64,000 nucleotides of DNA from Halobacterium hubeiense. Lineage in GTDB: Archaea; Halobacteriota; Halobacteria; Halobacteriales; Halobacteriaceae. The stretch spans positions 2,446,608 to 2,510,607 of the forward strand of contig NZ_LN831302.1 in the NCBI RefSeq assembly GCF_001488575.1, written 5' to 3'. The translations under genes and the position numbers were made by a program. The notes under the pieces are model-generated. The model ran no database searches, had not been told where the DNA came from, and saw nothing but the letters and a program-made list of their open reading frames with translations. Shown piece by piece: positions 1 through 7,849 of this stretch (its first letter is position 1; the number at the start of each line of letters is the position of its first letter).

Positions 1-568
1 GGTAGCGAAGGGGGTGTGCGAGGCCGACGACGCCGCAGGCGTCGGTGAGTAGTTCGACGCCCGTCTCGAAGTCGGGGACGTCGCGGGCGACGAAGCAGGG
101 GCCGTCGTTGCCGATGAGGTCCGCGAACACCGCGTCGGGCACCTCGTAGTCGGTGTCGGGGTGGGCGACGACGCTGCGGGCGACGTGCGGGCGGCCCAGT
201 CCCTCGCGGGGTTCGACGTCGAGCGTGACGCCGAGTTCGCTTTCGACGTTCTCGATGATGGCGCGGCCGCGGGCGACGCGGTCGCGCTGGATGCGCTCGG
301 TCTTGGCGACGAGGTCGTCGGTGGGGGTGACGCCGTAGCCGAGGAGGTCGAGGCGCTGGTCGCCGGCCTCGACGCGGAGTTCGATGCCGGCGACGACCTC
401 GACGCCGCCGCGCTCCTCGACGGGCGCGCGGAAGCCGGGGTGGATGCGGTCGTGGTCGGTGACCGCGACGGCGCTGACGCCGGCTTCGCGGGCGGCCGCG
501 GGCACCTCGTCGAGCGTGAGCGTGCCGTCGGAGTGCTGGGTGTGGACGTGGAGGTCCGCGTAGACCAT
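1..568 (-). CDS. PHP-domain metal-dependent phosphoesterase (partial, C-terminus outside window)
   Basis: The first 189 codons of a PHP (polymerase and histidinol phosphatase) family protein. The N-terminus reads M-V-Y-A-D-L-H-V-H-T, giving the HxH metal motif (His7, His9), followed by HSDG, then VTDHD and a Glu in AGIELRVE; LAHP near the window edge is another PHP metal-ligand segment. Known members are phosphoesterases or nucleases with a trinuclear metal site; stand-alone haloarchaeal versions are of unknown substrate. The start is the first ATG of the frame. The gene runs off the left edge, so length and C-terminal domains cannot be judged. The opposite-strand reading frame over this stretch is an antisense shadow. 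Confidence 0.88.
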   Translation of the reverse strand, partial: MVYADLHVHTQHSDGTLTLDEVPAAAREAGVSAVAVTDHDRIHPGFRAPVEERGGVEVVAGIELRVEAGDQRLDLLGYGVTPTDDLVAKTERIQRDRVARGRAIIENVESELGVTLDVEPREGLGRPHVARSVVAHPDTDYEVPDAVFADLIGNDGPCFVARDVPDFETGVELLTDACGVVGLAHPLRY

Positions 569-704
569 ACGTAGAGGGTGGGACGCCGCCACCTAAACGA
601 ACTGGTGTGACTCGTCGTGGGATACAATGGCCCTTAGACAAATTAAATTCTTCACTATCGTTCATGGGTAACGTACTTGTGTATCGTGAAAGTTCGTGAT
701 GTTG

Positions 705-989
705 ATGACGCTCCGAGAGACCGCCGACGTCCTCGCGTCGCAGAGCTACCCGCTGACCGCCGACGAGCTGGCCGACCGAATCGGGGACCACGAGCTCTCC
801 CACCCCGACGGCTCCGAGAGCCTCGAATCCGTCATCGAGCGCACCGGCGAGTCGCGCTTCGAGGACGCACAGGACGCGACGTTCGCGGTGTACAGCGCGC
901 TCGACGCCGGGGCGGTCGGCCGCGTCGGGTACAGCGACCGCGACCCCACGCCGATGGGGACGGACGGCCCCGGGCAAGTGTCGTTCTGA
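705..989 (+). CDS. Small conserved haloarchaeal protein (DUF5789/DUF2795-like)
   Basis: A 94-residue acidic soluble protein beginning MTLRETADVLASQSYP. The pattern of a Tyr-Pro near residue 15, a central Leu-rich helix and a following acidic D-A-x-x-A-x-Y segment resembles the small DUF2795-like proteins of haloarchaea, of unknown function. GTG at 696 and ATG at 699 are in frame upstream; 705 is chosen because family members start with M-x-L-K/R-E-T-A-D. No catalytic motif is visible. The gene is monocistronic, with an AT-rich stretch at about 635-660. Confidence 0.72.
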   Translation: MTLRETADVLASQSYPLTADELADRIGDHELSHPDGSESLESVIERTGESRFEDAQDATFAVYSALDAGAVGRVGYSDRDPTPMGTDGPGQVSF

Positions 990-1054
990 CCGCGCGATAC
1001 CTGAACGTCCGTTACATTCTTAATCACAAACTTCCAAGGGTGGGTGTAGTTACC

Positions 1055-1228
1055 ATGTCAATGGGTGCCTATGACGAGGCCGAGCACGAGCGCCGCGAAG
1101 CGAAGACCAACAACGTCGAGGTCGCCGACGACGACACCCGCACGACCTACGAGGGCTCCGTGGAGTTCGAGGACGGGGACTCCGCGGAGGACCTCATCGA
1201 CCAGTTCCAGCAGCTGCAGTCGAACTAG
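1055..1228 (+). CDS. Small conserved haloarchaeal protein (DUF5786-like)
   Basis: A 57-residue, highly charged protein, MSMGAYDEAEHERRE at the N-terminus and EDLIDQFQQLQSN at the C-terminus. This N- and C-terminal pairing is typical of a small haloarchaeal family of unknown function. The longer frame that continues upstream is not credible because it runs through the preceding gene; the ATG at 1055 follows a TTCTTAATC promoter-like stretch about 33 bp upstream. Its stop overlaps the stop of the convergent membrane protein gene by 4 bp. Confidence 0.8.
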   Translation: MSMGAYDEAEHERREAKTNNVEVADDDTRTTYEGSVEFEDGDSAEDLIDQFQQLQSN

Positions 1229-1935
1229 CCGTCCTGTTTTATCGCGAGCAGCGACCCCGTAGCGACGAGCACGACCGCGGCGACGTGGCCGGCGACGGCG
1301 ACCGCCAGCGGCGGGTGCGTCCACACGAACGGCAACAGCACCGACTGGAGCGCGCCGAACGCCAGTGTCCGCCGGTCGACCGCGCGCACGACGGCGGCGG
1401 TGTCGGCGTCGAACTCGTAGGAGAGCGAGCGCCACAGCGCGACGACCGCCGCCCACCAGCCCGTGCCGATGCGGTAGCAGACGTCCCACAGCACGAGCAG
1501 CGCGAACGCCGCCGGCAGCACGGGCGGCCGCTCGCCGAGCAGCGCCGCGAACAGCGTCGCACCGTCCCGCGGGTCGTAGACGAACAGGTACGTGAGCAGG
1601 GCGACGTACGCGACGACGCCCAGCACCACCTCGATGCTGGACGCGAACAGCAGCCGCCGGTAGCGCACCGGCACGCCCGCGTTGCGGGCTTGGCGGCCGA
1701 TGGAGAGCATGAACGCGCTCCCCGCGGCAGCGACGGCGACGGCCGCAGTGCCCGGAACGACGGTGCCGGGGAGGTCGTACGCGAACGCGAGCGCGAGCAA
1801 CACCGCCTCGAAGCCCGCGAACTGGACGAGGACAGCAGTGCGGTCGGAGACCTCGACGCCGGGAATCGCGCCGACGATGCTCTCGTACACCCACGCCTCG
1901 CCGTAGACCGCCTGCGTCCGGTCGCCGTCACCCAT
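1225..1935 (-). CDS. Conserved haloarchaeal integral membrane protein
   Basis: A 236-residue protein with about six hydrophobic helices (around residues 38-55, 60-78, 100-122, 140-158, 190-205 and 210-232) and an amphipathic N-terminus containing AVYGEAWVYESIVGAIPG. Nothing identifies a substrate or enzymatic site. Its start overlaps the 3' end of the epimerase gene upstream by 8 bp, so the two are probably co-transcribed and translationally coupled. Function unknown; a membrane-bound partner of the neighbouring NAD-binding protein is possible but unproven. Confidence 0.72.
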   Translation of the reverse strand: MGDGDRTQAVYGEAWVYESIVGAIPGVEVSDRTAVLVQFAGFEAVLLALAFAYDLPGTVVPGTAAVAVAAAGSAFMLSIGRQARNAGVPVRYRRLLFASSIEVVLGVVAYVALLTYLFVYDPRDGATLFAALLGERPPVLPAAFALLVLWDVCYRIGTGWWAAVVALWRSLSYEFDADTAAVVRAVDRRTLAFGALQSVLLPFVWTHPPLAVAVAGHVAAVVLVATGSLLAIKQDG

Positions 1936-2830
1936 CGACGGCCTCCCCGTACTCGCGGAGCGCGCGCTTGGCGGCGTCCTCGAACGGCGTCAGTTCGACG
2001 GGGAGCACGTCCCTGATGCCGTGGTCGGTGACGACGACGGGGTTTTTCAGGCCGTGAATCAGGGGGTGGGCGACGGACTTCGGCACGTCGGTCACGAGGT
2101 CCACCCAGTACGTCGAGAGCCGCGGCGAGAGCACGGGAATCGGGAGGACGAGCAGGCGCTTGCCCGCGAGTTCGGCGGTGCGTTCGAGCATCGTCTCGTA
2201 GGACAGCACCTGCGGCCCGCCGACCTCGTAGGTCTCGCCGGCGGTCTCGGGGTGGTCGAGGACGCCGACAAGGTAGGCGACGACGTCCCGGACGGCGATG
2301 GGCTGGCAGGGCGTGCGCACCCACTGCGGAGTCACCATCACGGGGAGCTTGTCGACGAGCTGATAGACCATCTCGAAGCCCGCGCTGCCGGCGCCGACGA
2401 TGACGGCGGCGCGCAGGGTCGTAAGGTCGAAGGCGGCGTCCGCGAGCACGGCCTCGACCTCGCGGCGGGAGGCGAGGTGCGGGGAGAGGTCGTCGCCGGT
2501 CTCCCCGAGGCCGCCGAGGTAGACCACCCGGGAGACGCCGGCAGCGTCCGCGCCCGCCGCGAAGTTCCGGGCGGCGCGGCGGTCGCGCTCGGCGAAGTCA
2601 CCGCCCGACCCCATCGAGTGCACGAGGTAGTAGGCGGCGTCGACGCCGTCGAAGACGCCGGCCAGCGAGGCTTCGTCGAGCAGGTCGCCAGTGACCACCT
2701 CGACGCCCTCGGGCGCGTCGTAGCGCTGAGGGTCGCGGACGAGCGCCCGGACGTCGTGGCCGGCGGCGACGAGTTCGGGAACGAGGTGCCCGCCGACGAA
2801 GCCGGTAGCACCCGTGACGAGCACGCGCAT
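1928..2830 (-). CDS. NAD(P)-binding atypical SDR / complex I NDUFA9-like protein
   Basis: A 300-residue atypical short-chain dehydrogenase. The N-terminal dinucleotide motif is TGATGFVGGHL (about residues 6-16). A YLVHSMGSGGDF segment replaces the classical YxxxK catalytic pair, as in the NmrA/NDUFA9-like group. The C-terminal half (VGGPQVLSYETM, then LPIPVLSP) matches the NDUFA9-type substrate-binding region. Such proteins bind NAD(P)H and are often regulatory or quinone-related rather than classical dehydrogenases. The first gene of a two-gene unit with the membrane protein downstream. Confidence 0.82.
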   Translation of the reverse strand: MRVLVTGATGFVGGHLVPELVAAGHDVRALVRDPQRYDAPEGVEVVTGDLLDEASLAGVFDGVDAAYYLVHSMGSGGDFAERDRRAARNFAAGADAAGVSRVVYLGGLGETGDDLSPHLASRREVEAVLADAAFDLTTLRAAVIVGAGSAGFEMVYQLVDKLPVMVTPQWVRTPCQPIAVRDVVAYLVGVLDHPETAGETYEVGGPQVLSYETMLERTAELAGKRLLVLPIPVLSPRLSTYWVDLVTDVPKSVAHPLIHGLKNPVVVTDHGIRDVLPVELTPFEDAAKRALREYGEAVDG

Positions 2831-2854
2831 ACCGGACCGTGGGCCCGCGGCCGC

Positions 2855-3724
2855 TTAACTGTCGAGGGCGTCCCAGCCGGGGGTCGAAGGTGCGCCCCGC
2901 GCTTCCTCGACGGGGTCGCCGAGTTCCGGGTCGGGGTCGTCGCGGGCCGCGCGCTCGCGCCACTCGCGGGCGGCGGCACCCACCCACGACTCGGCGTTCA
3001 CGGCGGTCTCGTAGGCCCGCTCGCGCTTGTTCGGCTCGACGGCGGTGGTGCCGGGCGCACTCGCGGCGGCGACGGCGACGAAGCGCGCGCGGTCCGCCGG
3101 AGTGAGGTCGCCGGCGACCAACCTATCGAAAAAGCCGGCTTCGAGGTCCGCGGGGTCGGGGTACGCGAACACCTTCTCGCCGACCGCCTGCGGGCCGAAC
3201 AGTAGCGAGGACTGCTCCTCGGGGGGTTCGTCGTCGAGCAGGCGGTCGCCGCCGACGTGGCGCTCGACGCGCTCGCACTCCGCGTCCACGTCGAGCGCGA
3301 GGTTGTGGCCGGGGTACTCCGCGCACTCCTCGGGGTAGGCGTCGGTGTCGTGGATGCGACACTGCAGGGTCTCGGGGTCGAGGAACGCGCACGCGGGGAG
3401 CCACGACGCGTCGGCGTCGAAGGGCGCGACCGGCTTCGGGAGCTTCCGGACGCCGACGAAGAACGCGGGCTTCCCGGCGATGGCGGCGACCTCGCGGCCG
3501 TCGATTTCGACGCTCGGGCCGTCCCGGGCTGCCCAGAGCCGGGGCGTGAGCGCGTCCGCGAGGCCCGCGTCGAGGAACGCGCGTACGTCCTCGCGGGTGA
3601 GCGGCACGAGGTTGTATGTGTCGTCCAGCGGGCGCTGGGGGCCGCGGCGCTCGTGGTCGGGGACGTCCGCGAGCGGGCGCCAGTCCACGCAGCAGCCGGC
3701 GCAGTTCTCGCAGTCGACCTCCAT
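2855..3724 (-). CDS. YkgJ-type cysteine cluster protein
   Basis: A 289-residue protein starting MEVDCENCAGCCVDW, the N-terminal CxxCxxCC cluster of the YkgJ/UPF0153 family, with a further Cys pair in PACAFLDPETLQCRIHD and the CRIH-x-Y-P-x-x-C-x-x-YPG block (about residues 120-140). The family is thought to bind a zinc or iron-sulfur centre; its reaction is unknown. The ATG at 3724 is preferred because the longer frame lacks similarity and the first residues are the cluster itself. The gene is divergent from the zinc-ribbon protein at 3783. Confidence 0.85.
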   Translation of the reverse strand: MEVDCENCAGCCVDWRPLADVPDHERRGPQRPLDDTYNLVPLTREDVRAFLDAGLADALTPRLWAARDGPSVEIDGREVAAIAGKPAFFVGVRKLPKPVAPFDADASWLPACAFLDPETLQCRIHDTDAYPEECAEYPGHNLALDVDAECERVERHVGGDRLLDDEPPEEQSSLLFGPQAVGEKVFAYPDPADLEAGFFDRLVAGDLTPADRARFVAVAAASAPGTTAVEPNKRERAYETAVNAESWVGAAAREWRERAARDDPDPELGDPVEEARGAPSTPGWDALDS

Positions 3725-3782
3725 ACTGGAAGGTCGAGCGCGCGAGCCGAAAGGGTTTGCCCGCGGAGCGCGAACTGAAGGT

Positions 3783-4040
3783 ATGAGCGAGCGCTGTGAG
3801 GGCTGCGGGGACAGCGTCCGGGTCGCCGGCGGCATCGGCGACATCTGGACGATGGACCCCACGGGGACCGGCGGGATGACGCTGGAGTTCACCGACGTTC
3901 AGGAGTCGCAGAGCGACTCCTGCAGCCCATCAGAAGCGCGAAGCGATTCTGAGGACGACCCCGAGTTCTTCCTCTGTTTCGACTGCATCGACGCGCTCCC
4001 GGACGAGCCGAGCGCGGGCGACGTGGCGGCGCTGGATTAG
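3783..4040 (+). CDS. Small zinc-ribbon-like haloarchaeal protein with in-frame palindromic insert
   Basis: An 85-residue acidic protein with an N-terminal CEGCG pair and a C-terminal CFDC pair, consistent with one zinc ribbon (Cys5, Cys8, and two near residue 66). Between the two halves lies a Ser/Asp/Glu stretch (about residues 41-57, SQSDSCSPSEARSDSE) encoded by two adjacent DNA palindromes at 3903-3919 and 3931-3951. It looks like an insertion that kept the reading frame. Function unknown. The gene ends 4 bp into the convergent XRE regulator gene. Confidence 0.75.
   Translation: MSERCEGCGDSVRVAGGIGDIWTMDPTGTGGMTLEFTDVQESQSDSCSPSEARSDSEDDPEFFLCFDCIDALPDEPSAGDVAALD
3903..3951. repeat. Two adjacent palindromes inside a coding region
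   Basis: GAGTCGC-AGA-GCGACTC is a perfect 7-bp stem at 3903-3919. CAGAAGCG-CGAAG-CGATTCTG at 3931-3951 is an 8-bp stem with one mismatch. Both lie in frame in the zinc-ribbon gene. Confidence 0.75.
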
Positions 4041-4270
4041 TCGAGGTCGGAGACGGTCGCGTCGAGGTCGATTTCGGGGTCGAACAGCGCCTCGACCGAG
4101 ACCTCGAAGAACGCCGCGAGCTTGAACACGAGTTCGACGGAGGGGTCGTAGCGGTCGCCCTCGACGGCGTTGATGGTCTGACGGGTCACTCCGACGCGCT
4201 CGGCGAGCTCGCGCTGGCTGATGTCGTGGCGCTCGCGGTGCTCGCGTAGCGAGTTCTCCACTGCGGTCAC
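4037..4270 (-). CDS. XRE-family helix-turn-helix transcriptional regulator
   Basis: A 77-residue protein consisting almost only of a Cro/CI-type HTH: LREHRERHDISQRELAERVGVTRQTINAVEGDRYDPS, with the recognition helix at TRQTINAVE. The C-terminal segment FKLAAFFEVSVEALF completes the fold. Small XRE proteins of this type usually repress their own operon. The GTG at 4270 overlaps the TGA of the upstream membrane protein gene (GTGA), indicating translational coupling; a second in-frame GTG lies at 4261. Likely targets are the three GTAAAA/TTTTAC palindromes at 4749-4800, by inference. Confidence 0.92.
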   Translation of the reverse strand: MTAVENSLREHRERHDISQRELAERVGVTRQTINAVEGDRYDPSVELVFKLAAFFEVSVEALFDPEIDLDATVSDLD

Positions 4271-4659
4271 CTCCGCCGCCGGACGGCGAACAGCAGCCCC
4301 GCGTACGTGAGGTACAGCGCCGCGACGCCGAACGCGATAGCGCGGGCGCCCGGCCCCCACTCGAAGTGGCCGAGCCCCCACGCGAGGGTGAGCGCGGGGA
4401 ACACGACGGCGGACGCCCAGCCGAAGACGGTCAGCGTGAGCTGGGCGGCTTCCTCGGCGATGGCTTCGTCGCGCTCGTCGAAGACGGTCGTGTCCGCGCG
4501 GAACTGGACGGCGACGACGCCGACCATGGCGACGGCGTAGACGCCGACGCCGACGAGCGGCTGATTCAGCACGGTGAACGCGGCGAGCGCGAGGCCGGCG
4601 ACGGCGGCCAGGACGCCGACGGTCCGGCGGACGTTCCGCGGGTCGGCAAAGGCGTTCAC
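4267..4659 (-). CDS. DUF2178-like membrane protein
   Basis: A 130-residue protein with four predicted membrane helices (about residues 12-30, 34-50, 75-95 and 103-122) and a conserved-looking soluble loop FDERDEAIAEEAAQLTL between helices 2 and 3. Small DUF2178 proteins are commonly encoded next to XRE regulators in archaea; their role is unknown. The GTG start at 4659 is preceded by GGGGTGA, a good ribosome-binding site, and overlaps the stop of a 23-codon ORF upstream by 4 bp. It is the middle gene of a tightly coupled set. Confidence 0.82.
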   Translation of the reverse strand: MNAFADPRNVRRTVGVLAAVAGLALAAFTVLNQPLVGVGVYAVAMVGVVAVQFRADTTVFDERDEAIAEEAAQLTLTVFGWASAVVFPALTLAWGLGHFEWGPGARAIAFGVAALYLTYAGLLFAVRRRR

Positions 4660-4727
4660 GGGCGACTCACCCCGGGGAGCGCGGCGGTTCCTGCGGGCGG
4701 TGCGGGCGTGGCGTGGGTTCCGAACAT
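4656..4727 (-). CDS. Putative 23-residue leader peptide of the DUF2178-XRE operon
   Basis: A short ORF starting MFGTHATPAPPAG and ending GVSRP, Ala/Pro-rich. A strong GAGGTGA ribosome-binding site (4732-4738, complement) sits 5 nt before its ATG. Its TGA overlaps the GTG of the membrane protein gene (GTGA), the same junction type used between the two following genes. No known family. It could be a coupling leader rather than a functional peptide. Confidence 0.5.
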   Translation of the reverse strand: MFGTHATPAPPAGTAALPGVSRP

Positions 4728-4748
4728 CTGGGTCACCTCGAACGCCCC

Positions 4749-4800
4749 GTAAAGAGTGTTTTACGGTAAAACGTCTTTGACACTGTAAAATAAGTTTTAC
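4749..4800 (-). promoter_or_regulatory. Three operator-like GTAAA/TTTTAC palindromes upstream of the XRE operon
   Basis: Site 1 is GTAAA-n5-TTTTAC (4749-4764). Site 2 is GTTTTAC-G-GTAAAAC, a perfect palindrome (4758-4772). Site 3 is GTAAAA-TAAG-TTTTAC (4785-4800). They lie 22-73 bp upstream of the leader ORF start and probably overlap the promoter. This is an A/T-rich island in very GC-rich DNA. Autoregulation by the XRE protein is inferred. Confidence 0.65.
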
Positions 4801-4877
4801 GGCGGTGCGGGTGTGGGGCGCTCGCGGGTCGGCGTCGAGCGGTGGCGTTAACCCCCCGGCGCGCCTGCCATCGAGCA

Positions 4878-6686
4878 GTGAATCCCGAGCGCATCGTCGG
4901 GGAGTTCCCCGCCCCCGAGTTCCGCGGCGCCCAACAGCAGGCGCTGCAGGACGTTCGCGAGGCGTTCGAGGCGGGCAACGACGTGGTGCTGGTGCGCGCG
5001 CCCACCGGCAGCGGGAAGAGCCTCATCGCGCGCGCCATCATGGGCTGCGCGCGCCACGTCGAGGACGCCGACCCCGTGGACGCGACGGGCGCGTACTACA
5101 CGACGCCGCAGGTCTCCCAACTGGACGACGTCGCCGAGGACGACCTGCTCGACGACCTGAAACTCATCCGCGGGAAGTCCAACTACACCTGCATCCTCCC
5201 CGGGGAGGAGGACACGCCCGTGGACCGCGCGCCCTGCGCCCGCGAGCGCGGCTACGACTGCGCGGTCAAGCACCGCTGCCCGTACTTCTCGGACCGCGCC
5301 ATCGCCTCCTCCCGGGAGTTCGCCGCGATGACGCTGGCGTACTTCATGCGGACCGCCGGCTCGGAGGTGTTCCGCAAGCGCGACGTCTGCGTCGTCGACG
5401 AGGCCCACGGCCTCGCGGAGTGGGCGGAGATGTACGCCACCATCGACCTGAACGAGCACACCGTCCCCGTCTGGGAGGACGTCCGCGTGCCGGACGTGGA
5501 CGGCGACCCGGACGGCGCCGTGAACTTCGCGGAGCACCTCGTGCGGACCTGCGAGAGCGCGAAAGACGAACTGCTCGGGCAGGACGAACTCACGCCCGAG
5601 GAAGCCGGGAAGCGCGACCGCTTGCAGGAACTCATCTCGGAGCTGAACTGGTTCGTGGAGGACTACAACGACCCCGAGTCGGCGACCACGTGGGTGGTAG
5701 ATGCGGACGACCAGTCGGTGACGGTGAAGCCGATGGACCCCGAGCGCTACCTCAAGCACACCGTCTGGGACCGCGCGAACAAGCACGCGCTCCTGTCGGC
5801 GACCATCCTCAACAAGGAGGCGTTCTGCCGGAGCGTCGGCCTCGACCCCTCGAACGTCGCGCTCGTGGACGTCGAACACACGTTCCCCCTCGAAAACCGC
5901 CCGCTGTACGACGTGACGCAGGGGAAGATGACCTACGAGGAGCGCGAGACGACGCTCCCGAAGGTGGCGGAGACTATCGTGCGCGTGATGGCCCACCACC
6001 CCGACGAGAAGGGCATCGTCCACGCCCACAGCTACGACATCGCGGAGAAGCTCGCGGGCCAACTGGAGGATTTCGGGGTCGGCGACCGCGTGCGAACCCA
6101 CGACTCGGACACCCGGGACGCCGAACTGGAGCGCTGGAAGGACAGCGACGATCCCGAGGTGTTCGTCGCGGTGAAGATGGAGGAAGCCCTCGACCTGAAG
6201 TACGACCTCGGGCGCTGGCAGGTGCTGTGCAAGGCGCCGTTCCTGAACACGAACGACTCGCGGGTGGCCGCGCGCCTCGCGGACGGCCAGTGGGCGTGGT
6301 ACTACCGGACCGCGCTCCGCACCGTGATTCAGGGCTGCGGGCGCGTCGTCCGCGCGCCCGACGACCACGGCGCCACCTACGTCGCGGACGCCAGCATTCT
6401 GGACCTCTTCGACCGCGCGCGCACCGACATGCCGCCGTGGTTCCGCGACCAGGTGGACGCGATGACGACTCCCGACCTCCCCGAGCCTGACCCCGCGGCC
6501 GCGCTCGCCGGAATCACGGGCGAAATCGACCAAGTGGAGCCGACGTACGCCAGCGAGTCGAGTAGTGCGTCGAGTGCGTCGTCGAGCGCGAGGACGAGCG
6601 GGCGGAGCAATACGAGCGACGACCGGGACGGCGGCCGCAGTTCCGGCTCCGGGAGCCCGCTCGCTGACGTCTGGGACGCCGAGTAG
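4878..6686 (+). CDS. XPD/Rad3-type ATP-dependent DNA helicase with Fe-S cluster
   Basis: A 602-residue superfamily 2 helicase. Walker A is RAPTGSGKS (residues 40-48) and the Walker B/DEAH box is VVDEAHG (172-178). Four cysteines at 105, 120, 128 and 134 fit the [4Fe-4S] domain of XPD/FancJ/DinG helicases. Motif III-like ALLSATI and motif VI QGCGRVVR complete the core. These enzymes unwind DNA 5' to 3' in repair. The C-terminal 60 residues are a low-complexity Ser/Arg/Gly tail. The GTG at 4878 is chosen because GTTAAC lies about 30 bp upstream, as for leaderless mRNAs; the longer frame lacks similarity. Confidence 0.9.
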   Translation: MNPERIVGEFPAPEFRGAQQQALQDVREAFEAGNDVVLVRAPTGSGKSLIARAIMGCARHVEDADPVDATGAYYTTPQVSQLDDVAEDDLLDDLKLIRGKSNYTCILPGEEDTPVDRAPCARERGYDCAVKHRCPYFSDRAIASSREFAAMTLAYFMRTAGSEVFRKRDVCVVDEAHGLAEWAEMYATIDLNEHTVPVWEDVRVPDVDGDPDGAVNFAEHLVRTCESAKDELLGQDELTPEEAGKRDRLQELISELNWFVEDYNDPESATTWVVDADDQSVTVKPMDPERYLKHTVWDRANKHALLSATILNKEAFCRSVGLDPSNVALVDVEHTFPLENRPLYDVTQGKMTYEERETTLPKVAETIVRVMAHHPDEKGIVHAHSYDIAEKLAGQLEDFGVGDRVRTHDSDTRDAELERWKDSDDPEVFVAVKMEEALDLKYDLGRWQVLCKAPFLNTNDSRVAARLADGQWAWYYRTALRTVIQGCGRVVRAPDDHGATYVADASILDLFDRARTDMPPWFRDQVDAMTTPDLPEPDPAAALAGITGEIDQVEPTYASESSSASSASSSARTSGRSNTSDDRDGGRSSGSGSPLADVWDAE

Positions 6687-6770
6687 CTAGAAGAAGGAGA
6701 GCCCGTAGACGAGCGACGACCCGAGCATCAGAGCCACGAGAAAGACGGCGAGTATTTGGTCCCGCGTCAT
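6687..6770 (-). CDS. 27-residue single-pass membrane microprotein
   Basis: A very short ORF beginning MTRDQILAVFLVALML and ending YGLSFF, essentially one membrane helix with a charged N-terminus. Its TAG directly abuts the stop of the convergent helicase gene. No enzymatic motif is possible at this size; such microproteins usually bind membrane partners. A similar-sized one occurs at 62264. Confidence 0.6.
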   Translation of the reverse strand: MTRDQILAVFLVALMLGSSLVYGLSFF

Positions 6771-6808
6771 ACCCGAGCCGTGGGGTTCGCCGGCCAAAGC
6801 CGTACTGG

Positions 6809-7849
6809 TTAGTCGACGCGCGCGTCCAACACGACGTGTTCGACGCCCGCGCTGTGGGACTTCACGCGGCGCCGCGCCCCGATTTCGACCGTTCGCCCGG
6901 CACGCTCGCAGCCCGCGCGCAGCCGCGACTCGGGGCGCTCCCAGAGTTCGGCCTCGGGGACGGCGCTGTGGACGTGCAGGACGCCGCCGGAGACGAGGTT
7001 GTCGAGCGCGGCGTCCAGATAGCCCGGGCCGCCCTCGCTCGTCCCCGCCTCCGCTACGGGGCCGCCGCCGAGCGCGTCGTAGTAGCCCATCACGACGCGG
7101 TCGGCCTCGCTGTCGACCTCGCGACAGTCGCCGAGCACGCAGTCCAGATTCCCGCTGACGCCGTTGAGCTGGGCGTTCTCCGCGAGGTAGCGGAACGACT
7201 CGGGGTTCTTCTCGACGGCGGTGACGCGGGCACCGGCGCGCGCCATCGGGAGCGCGAAGTAGCCGACCCCCGCGAACATGTCGAGGACGCGCTCGTCCTC
7301 GGCGACAACCTCGCCCATGCGGGCGCGCTCGGCCTTGTTCCCAGGCGCGAACATCACCCGGGAGAGGTCCAGCGCGTACTGCGTGCCGTGCTCGGTGTGG
7401 ACGGTCTCGGTGTCGCCTTCGCCGGCGACCACGGAGACGTCGGGTTCGCGGTGCTCGCCGTCGATGCCGCCGCGCGCGAGCACGGTGTCGGCCTCGCTGT
7501 GGAGGTCCAATAGGGCGTCCCCCACTTCCGCGCGACGCGGGCAGTCGGTGAAGTCCGCGAGAATCACGGTGCCGACGACCGCCCACGACGACGGCGCGCG
7601 GTCGCGCTCCGCGTCGCTCCAGCCGCGCTCGCGGAGCAGGTCGTCGAGGCCGGGCGCGCGCAGTTCGGGGTCGTCCTGCTCGACGAGCCGGTCGAAGTCG
7701 GTCTCGCGGGGACGGTCAGAGACCGGGAGTTCGACGCGGTCGGCGTCGTGCTCCCGAATCTTGCGGGCGTCGTCGTAGACGCCCTCGGCCTCCAGGTCGG
7801 CGATGCGGGCTTCCGAGTCGGGTTTCGGGACGACGACGGCGAGGTCCAT
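6809..7849 (-). CDS. taw2: Taw2/Trm5-like SAM-dependent tRNA-modifying enzyme
   Basis: A 346-residue class I methyltransferase-fold protein with an N-terminal alpha/beta domain (about 1-110). The SAM site is DMFAGVGYFALPMA (around residue 190), then VEKNPESFRYLAENAQLNG. The catalytic-loop segment reads DRVVMGYYDAL rather than the M-N-L-P of Trm5 tRNA m1G37 methyltransferases. That points to Taw2, which transfers the aminocarboxypropyl group of SAM in wyosine-type base synthesis on tRNA-Phe. Its ATG overlaps the TGA of nmd3 by one base (TGATG), so they form an operon. Trm5 remains the alternative. Confidence 0.8.
   Translation of the reverse strand: MDLAVVVPKPDSEARIADLEAEGVYDDARKIREHDADRVELPVSDRPRETDFDRLVEQDDPELRAPGLDDLLRERGWSDAERDRAPSSWAVVGTVILADFTDCPRRAEVGDALLDLHSEADTVLARGGIDGEHREPDVSVVAGEGDTETVHTEHGTQYALDLSRVMFAPGNKAERARMGEVVAEDERVLDMFAGVGYFALPMARAGARVTAVEKNPESFRYLAENAQLNGVSGNLDCVLGDCREVDSEADRVVMGYYDALGGGPVAEAGTSEGGPGYLDAALDNLVSGGVLHVHSAVPEAELWERPESRLRAGCERAGRTVEIGARRRVKSHSAGVEHVVLDARVD

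Noticed and set aside
2855..3892. A longer N-terminus for the YkgJ-type protein
   Set aside because: The extension overlaps the divergent zinc-ribbon gene and precedes the conserved Cys cluster at the true N-terminus starting at 3724.
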